The position numbers and the translations under genes are program-made. The notes beneath the pieces were generated by a model. That model was given only the letters and a program-made list of their open reading frames with translations. It was not told where the DNA came from and made no database searches. Below are positions 60,409 to 64,000 of a stretch of 64,000 bases of DNA, one piece after another. How positions within the stretch are numbered: the first letter of the stretch is position 1; the number at the start of each line of letters is the position of its first letter. The DNA lies in NCBI GenBank assembly GCA_963518955.1, contig CAUQKI010000008.1:16298-80297 (forward strand), in the 5' to 3' direction. Origin of the DNA: JABCPE02 sp963518955. Its GTDB lineage: Bacteria; Bacteroidota; Bacteroidia; Flavobacteriales; Weeksellaceae.

Positions 60409-60913
60409 AGTTTTTAGCAATCCATTCTTTGAAGAAATTTTCTACTTTTTCTAGGCTGTAGCCTTTTCCTTCTTCAAAAACCTCACTGCTCTGTGTGTGG
60501 ATTTGTTTTCCATTTTTATCTAAAATAATGAAAACGGGATACCCGAATTTCTCACCAGGATTACCATATTTTGCAAAAACTTTTTCGTTTTTATTCTTTG
60601 GAGAAAAATTTAGATGGTAATAAAGAAAATTTTCACCAACTATTTTCTTTAGTTCAGGAGTCGTTTTTACAAAATTATCAAATCTCAAACACCAGATACA
60701 CCAGTTTCCACCCGCCTGTAAGATGATGTTTTTGTTTTCTTTTTGGGCTAGTTTCACTAATTTTTGGATTTCTATTTCTGCATTGTCCTCCTCTCTGTAT
60801 GGTTTCGGAAGAGCCTGTTTTTCCTGCTGTGGGCTTATTTCAGAAGTCTGAGTGTAATATAATGAAGGTGCCAAAACACCTAAAAAAGCAAGTTTTATGA
60901 ATGTCTTTTTCAT
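60407..60913 (-). CDS. Exported thioredoxin-like protein with WCIWC motif
   Basis: This 168-residue product has a signal peptide (about 1-22, 'MKKTFIKLAFLGVLAPSLYY') and a thioredoxin-like domain with the active site 'AGGNWCIWCLRFDNF' near 66-80 (Cys-Ile-Trp-Cys) and 'KFGYPVFIILDKNGKQI' near 122 (cis-Pro). The start is the ATG at 60913. The frame extends upstream to 61027, but those residues overlap the promoter region of the next gene and lack conservation. Such DUF255/thioredoxin_7-like proteins act on periplasmic thiols; the substrate is unknown. Confidence 0.82.
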   Translation of the reverse strand: MKKTFIKLAFLGVLAPSLYYTQTSEISPQQEKQALPKPYREEDNAEIEIQKLVKLAQKENKNIILQAGGNWCIWCLRFDNFVKTTPELKKIVGENFLYYHLNFSPKNKNEKVFAKYGNPGEKFGYPVFIILDKNGKQIHTQSSEVFEEGKGYSLEKVENFFKEWIAKN

Positions 60914-60987
60914 TGTTAAAATTTTTTCAAATGTAATAAAAAAATGGAATTGACAAAATTTGTATCTTCGCACCCAAAATTTATACA

Positions 60988-61866
60988 TTGAATAATTTAC
61001 TTTTTCATATTGTTTATTTAGCATCAAAATTGCCGCTGGGCGTGTTGTATATTATTTCGGATATTATTTTTTTCGTTAATTATTATATCATTGGTTACCG
61101 AAAAAAAATCGTTTATGAAAATTTAAAAAATTCTTTTCCTGACAAAAGCGAAAAGGAAATTAAACAAATTCAAAAGAAATTTTTTCGCAATTTTTCGGAT
61201 TATATCGTAGAAACAGTGAAGGCGATGACAATCAGTGAAGAAGAATTGGGAAAGCGTGTGAAACACATTAACCAAGAGCTTTTTCATCAAGCCAAAGTCG
61301 AAAGAAAAAATGTGATTATCTTGGCAGGGCATGTTTTTGACTGGGAGTGGATTAACGCTTTTGCGAAAATCATTCCGCAGGAAAACTGCCATCCCGTTTA
61401 TAGAAAAGTAAATAATGATTTTTGGGAGGAAAAAGTGAAACTCATCAGAAATCGTTTTGGGAATAAGGCGCTGAACTCTCGTGAGATTATCAGACATATA
61501 TTGAGAACGCCTATTGATGGGAATTCGGCGTATATGTTCGTGGCTGATCAGACGCCGCATTTCTCTGAGGTTTATTACGGATTAAAGTTTTTAAATCAGA
61601 GAACGCCTGTTTTCATCGGTTATGATAAGCTTTCACAAAGGCTGGACTTGGCTTTTATCTATTGTGAAATGAAAAAAGTAAAACGAGGCTATTATGAAGT
61701 GAGCTATCACCGAATTTACCCTGATGGAGAGCAGTTTAAAGAATATGAAGTGGTGAGGAAGTTCCATAAAATGCTGGAAGAAACCATTAACGAGCGTCCA
61801 GACAACTGGCTCTGGTCTCACCGAAGATGGAAATATCAGAACGATATCAAAAAATATGAGGAATAA
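60988..61866 (+). CDS. LpxL/HtrB-family lipid A (lysophospholipid) acyltransferase
   Basis: This 292-residue protein has an N-terminal membrane segment (about 12-35) and an acyltransferase domain. The His-acid motif is 'ILAGHVFDWEWINAF' near 112 (His of HX4-D/E). 'MFVADQTPHF' near 185 and a conserved Arg-Arg pair near the end ('NWLWSHRRWKYQ' near 272) are typical of LpxL/LpxM-like enzymes. It should acylate lipid A or a related lipid at the inner membrane. The start is TTG at 60988; there is no in-frame ATG before the membrane segment. It is followed after 12 bases by a glycosyltransferase. Confidence 0.87.
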   Translation: MNNLLFHIVYLASKLPLGVLYIISDIIFFVNYYIIGYRKKIVYENLKNSFPDKSEKEIKQIQKKFFRNFSDYIVETVKAMTISEEELGKRVKHINQELFHQAKVERKNVIILAGHVFDWEWINAFAKIIPQENCHPVYRKVNNDFWEEKVKLIRNRFGNKALNSREIIRHILRTPIDGNSAYMFVADQTPHFSEVYYGLKFLNQRTPVFIGYDKLSQRLDLAFIYCEMKKVKRGYYEVSYHRIYPDGEQFKEYEVVRKFHKMLEETINERPDNWLWSHRRWKYQNDIKKYEE

Positions 61867-61878
61867 ATACTTTTTCTG

Positions 61879-62850
61879 ATGAAACGAATTGCTGTTGTAA
61901 TCCTAAACTGGAATGGGAAAAGCTGGCTGGAAAAATTCCTGCCTACGGTTCTCAAATATTCTGAATCTGCGCAAATTTATGTCGTGGATAATGCCTCTAC
62001 GGATGACAGCGTTTTGTTTTTAGAGAATAATTTTCCTTCAGTAAAAGTGATTCAAAATGCCCAAAATTCGGGATTTGCAGGAGGATACAATGAAGGACTG
62101 AAACAGGTAAAGGAAGAAATCTACTGTCTGCTCAATTCCGATGTAGAAGTCACAGAGGGCTGGCTGGAACCTGTTTTGAATTTATTTCAGAAAAATCAAG
62201 AAATAGCGGCTATTCAACCTAAAATTCTTTCTTACGACAAGAAAAATTACTTTGAATTTGCAGGAGCAGGAGGCGGTTTGATAGATAATTTGGGTTATCC
62301 CTACTGCCGAGGGCGTGTTTTTGATGATTTGGAGGAGGATAAAGGGCAGTATGATGATGAAATGGAGATTTTCTGGGCATCGGGCTGTTGTTTTTTTATA
62401 AGGAAGAGTGATTTTTGGCTGATTGGTGGATTTGATGAGCGTTTTTTTGCCCATCAGGAAGAAATAGACCTTTGCTGGCGTTTGATAAATTTGGGTAAAA
62501 AAATATTTTATACAGGGAAATCCACGATTTATCATGTAGGCGGTGGAACTTTAAATAAACAAAATCCAAGAAAAACCTTTCTGAATATAAGGAATAACCT
62601 TTCTATGTTGGTCAAGAACCTGCCTTTTGAAGCTTTATTTTGGATAATTCCACTAAGATTGGCTTTAGATGTGGTGGCTGGCATTTATCTTGCGTATAAA
62701 GAAGGAATTTCGCATCTTTGGGCAGTTTTCAAAGGACATTTAGGGTTTTATACTCAGTTTCTGGAAAGTTTTAGAAGAAGAACAAAGTTTCAGAAAAAGA
62801 ATTATTATCAAACCAAATATTTGGTTTTTAGGTATTTTATAAAAAAGTAG
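61879..62850 (+). CDS. Glycosyltransferase family 2 protein
   Basis: This 323-residue GT-A enzyme has 'AVVILNWNGKSWLEKFLPT' near 5, 'YVVDNASTDDSVLFLENNF' near 34 and the metal motif in 'YCLLNSDVEVTEGWLEPVL' near 81-99 (NSDVEV as the DXD equivalent). 'GGFDERFFAHQEEIDLCWRL' near 186-205 is the EDxDLxxR-like acceptor block. A hydrophobic segment (about 255-275) may hold it to the membrane. The gene follows the acyltransferase by 12 bases, so they may work on the same cell-surface glycolipid. The product is not known. Confidence 0.88.
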   Translation: MKRIAVVILNWNGKSWLEKFLPTVLKYSESAQIYVVDNASTDDSVLFLENNFPSVKVIQNAQNSGFAGGYNEGLKQVKEEIYCLLNSDVEVTEGWLEPVLNLFQKNQEIAAIQPKILSYDKKNYFEFAGAGGGLIDNLGYPYCRGRVFDDLEEDKGQYDDEMEIFWASGCCFFIRKSDFWLIGGFDERFFAHQEEIDLCWRLINLGKKIFYTGKSTIYHVGGGTLNKQNPRKTFLNIRNNLSMLVKNLPFEALFWIIPLRLALDVVAGIYLAYKEGISHLWAVFKGHLGFYTQFLESFRRRTKFQKKNYYQTKYLVFRYFIKK

Positions 62851-62872
62851 AATTTTTAAAATTATTAAAATT

Positions 62873-63730
62873 ATGAAATGGACAAACGACAGAAGTGACA
62901 ATGTGGAAGACCGCAGAGGAAAGGGCGGTGGTAGAGGAATGATGATAGGCGGTGGACTGGGAACGATAGTTATGGTACTAGTAGTGATGTTTTTAGGAGG
63001 TGACCCTTCAGCGGTGCTGAACAACAGTGGTGTAATGCAAGGTCAGGCGCAGACAGAGCAAAGACAGCTGACCGAAGAAGAGCTTAAAACCTATGAATTT
63101 GTGAGAATGGTAACGGCTGAGACAGAAGAAACCTGGACAGAGATTTTTCAGGAACATGGTTTGGAGTACAGAAAACCGAAAGTGGTGATGTTTGAACAGG
63201 TTACCCAGTCAGGATGTGGGACAGCCCAAGCAGCGATGGGGCCTTTCTATTGTCCAGCTGATGAGACTATATATATGGACATGAGTTTCTTTAATGAACT
63301 TCAAAGTAAATATGGAGCCAAAGTAACGGAATTCTCGGTAGCGTATGTTATGGCGCATGAGGTGGGGCATCATGTTCAAAATCTTTTGGGAACTTTACAG
63401 AAATCTGATAAAATGAGAAGAAGCGGTCGTTTTTCAGAAGCTGAAATCAATAAAAATTCTGTTGCCGTAGAGCTTCAGGCGGATTTTTATGCAGGAGTAT
63501 GGGCTAGAAGAAGTAATAACAGAGAAAATTTCTTGGATTCCAAAGATATAGATGCTGCCATCAGTGCTGCTGAAGCGGTAGGAGATGACAATATCCAGAA
63601 GCGTTCCCAAGGCTATGTAAACCAAGAAGCCTTTACGCACGGCTCTTCTGCACAGAGAAAAGAATGGTTCATGAAGGGATATAACACAGGAGACATCAGA
63701 CAAGGAAATACATTTGAAGTGCTGAGATAA
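62873..63730 (+). CDS. YpfJ-type neutral zinc metallopeptidase
   Basis: This 285-residue protein belongs to the KPN_02809/YpfJ family. It has a charged, Gly-rich N-terminus ('DNVEDRRGKGGGRGMMIGGG' near 9-28), one membrane segment (about 29-43) and a peptidase-like domain with the zinc motif 'VAYVMAHEVGHHVQNLLG' near 155-172 (HEVGHH). 'MGPFYCPADETIYMDMSFF' near 121 and 'ELQADFYAGVWARR' near 203 (third metal ligand region) follow. The substrate is unknown. A terminator follows at 63756-63781. Confidence 0.9.
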   Translation: MKWTNDRSDNVEDRRGKGGGRGMMIGGGLGTIVMVLVVMFLGGDPSAVLNNSGVMQGQAQTEQRQLTEEELKTYEFVRMVTAETEETWTEIFQEHGLEYRKPKVVMFEQVTQSGCGTAQAAMGPFYCPADETIYMDMSFFNELQSKYGAKVTEFSVAYVMAHEVGHHVQNLLGTLQKSDKMRRSGRFSEAEINKNSVAVELQADFYAGVWARRSNNRENFLDSKDIDAAISAAEAVGDDNIQKRSQGYVNQEAFTHGSSAQRKEWFMKGYNTGDIRQGNTFEVLR

Positions 63731-63755
63731 TTATTAAGTTTTATAAAGAAAGATT

Positions 63756-63781
63756 AAAAGTAACCTATTTGGGTTACTTTT
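63756..63781 (+). terminator. Terminator after the zinc metallopeptidase
   Basis: AAAAGTAACC (63756-63765) pairs with GGTTACTTTT (63772-63781) around a 6-base loop, then a T-rich run. It starts 26 bases after the stop codon. Confidence 0.75.
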
Positions 63782-63960
63782 ATTATTTTTTTTGTTAAGG
63801 TGAAATTTTTTTGTTCAAAACCTATTTATTATCTCATATTATAGCTGAATTTATTACAATTGTATTTTATTTTACTCCCAAAATCTATCCTAAAAGGAGT
63901 GAAATAACCGACAAAAAACAAGGTCTTTTTAATTAAAATCATTTTTACCTTAATTTTTCC

Positions 63961-63977
63961 ACGCTGCAAATCAGCGT
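63961..63977 (+). terminator. Short hairpin with T-run at the right edge
   Basis: ACGCTG (63961-63966) pairs with CAGCGT (63972-63977) around a 5-base loop, followed by TTTATTT. It could be a second terminator or belong to a gene outside the window. Between 63782 and 63960 I see no convincing gene; the stretch is AT-rich. Confidence 0.35.
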
Positions 63978-64000
63978 TTTATTTAAGGTTGAATAAAAAA

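Noticed and set aside
60914..61027. Extended start of the WCIWC thioredoxin-like protein
   Set aside because: The extension reads through the divergent promoter region, overlaps the acyltransferase start and would bury the signal peptide behind 38 residues.
63829..63942. 37-codon minus-strand ORF starting MILIKKTLFF at the right edge
   Set aside because: It has a plausible start and A-rich leader, but the sequence after residue 10 looks random, there is no promoter box, and no related copy to compare with.
1..64000. tRNA, rRNA, insertion sequences, prophage or integrative elements
   Set aside because: No cloverleaf-like segment, rRNA similarity, transposase, integrase or phage gene was found on either strand; gaps between genes are small and are explained by promoters and terminators.

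Overview
The window looks like a chromosomal segment of a low-GC member of the Bacteroidota, class Flavobacteriia, most like the Weeksellaceae (the Chryseobacterium/Elizabethkingia/Riemerella/Bergeyella group). The support is protein-level similarity to flavobacterial families, promoters of the Bacteroidota type (a TTG-type -33 box and TAnnTTTG near -7) in place of E. coli-like boxes, the fused branched-chain E1 alpha/beta gene, the bamD-rpoZ(Rpb6-like)-coaBC block, and a cysteine-synthase-like gene next to a serine-palmitoyltransferase-like gene. The genus cannot be fixed from this sequence. I see no rRNA, tRNA, CRISPR array, transposase, integrase or phage gene. The genes are dense and mostly housekeeping.

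Layout. 1-8.7 kb, minus strand: a truncated Gcr-family membrane protein, an M20 dipeptidase, the operon udk / FtsB-like / PG_1098-type methyltransferase, a tandem pair of tiny paralogous membrane proteins, exonuclease III, an orphan FecCD permease and a TlpA-like lipoprotein. 8.9-11.1 kb, plus strand: a SanA/YdcF protein and a UMF1-type MFS transporter. 11.1-26.2 kb, plus strand: a surface polysaccharide locus with a 4,6-dehydratase, Wza- and Wzc-like export proteins, candidate flippase and polymerase, two glycosyltransferases, an AsnB-type amidotransferase, a short PglC-like phosphoglycosyltransferase, a small unknown protein, a sugar N-formyltransferase, a DegT-type aminotransferase and an RmlC-type epimerase. 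26.2-36.9 kb: an unknown membrane protein, an HI0933-type flavoprotein, yidC, pyrG, miaA, a TlpA-like protein, a YkvA-type protein, coaBC, rpoZ, bamD and a TetR regulator. 37-42.5 kb, plus strand: gcvH, a VanZ-like protein, a PLP enzyme pair that could make a sulfonolipid precursor, and a TonB-dependent receptor. 42.5-64 kb: tyrS with a possible attenuator leader, luxS, a WG-repeat-like protein, an enlarged hisS, the fused branched-chain E1 gene, a frameshifted small gene, a MATE exporter, an NtrC-like regulator lacking a DNA-binding domain, an SRPBCC-like protein, sucA-odhB, osmC, a CNNM/CorC-type protein with clpS, a thioredoxin-like protein, an LpxL-type acyltransferase, a family 2 glycosyltransferase and a zinc metallopeptidase.

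How the genes work together. The polysaccharide locus reads as one assembly line. The dehydratase, aminotransferase and formyltransferase would make a 4-formamido-4,6-dideoxy sugar nucleotide. The PglC-like enzyme would load it on undecaprenyl phosphate and the glycosyltransferases would extend it. The flippase and polymerase candidates would move and polymerise it, and Wzc/Wza would export it. sucA and odhB form the 2-oxoglutarate dehydrogenase pair, while gcvH, the branched-chain E1 and odhB all depend on lipoyl chemistry.

The observations most worth a second look are these. HisRS carries an AT-rich insertion of about 130 residues that contains a 30-bp in-frame tandem repeat. A duplicated pair of 55/57-residue membrane proteins is missed by length-filtered gene calling. 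A 5-bp tandem duplication (ATTTT)2 breaks a small membrane protein gene and could be a phase switch. An 11-codon ORF followed at once by a terminator-like hairpin lies in the tyrS leader. The cysteine-synthase-like and SPT-like genes may form a sulfonolipid module.
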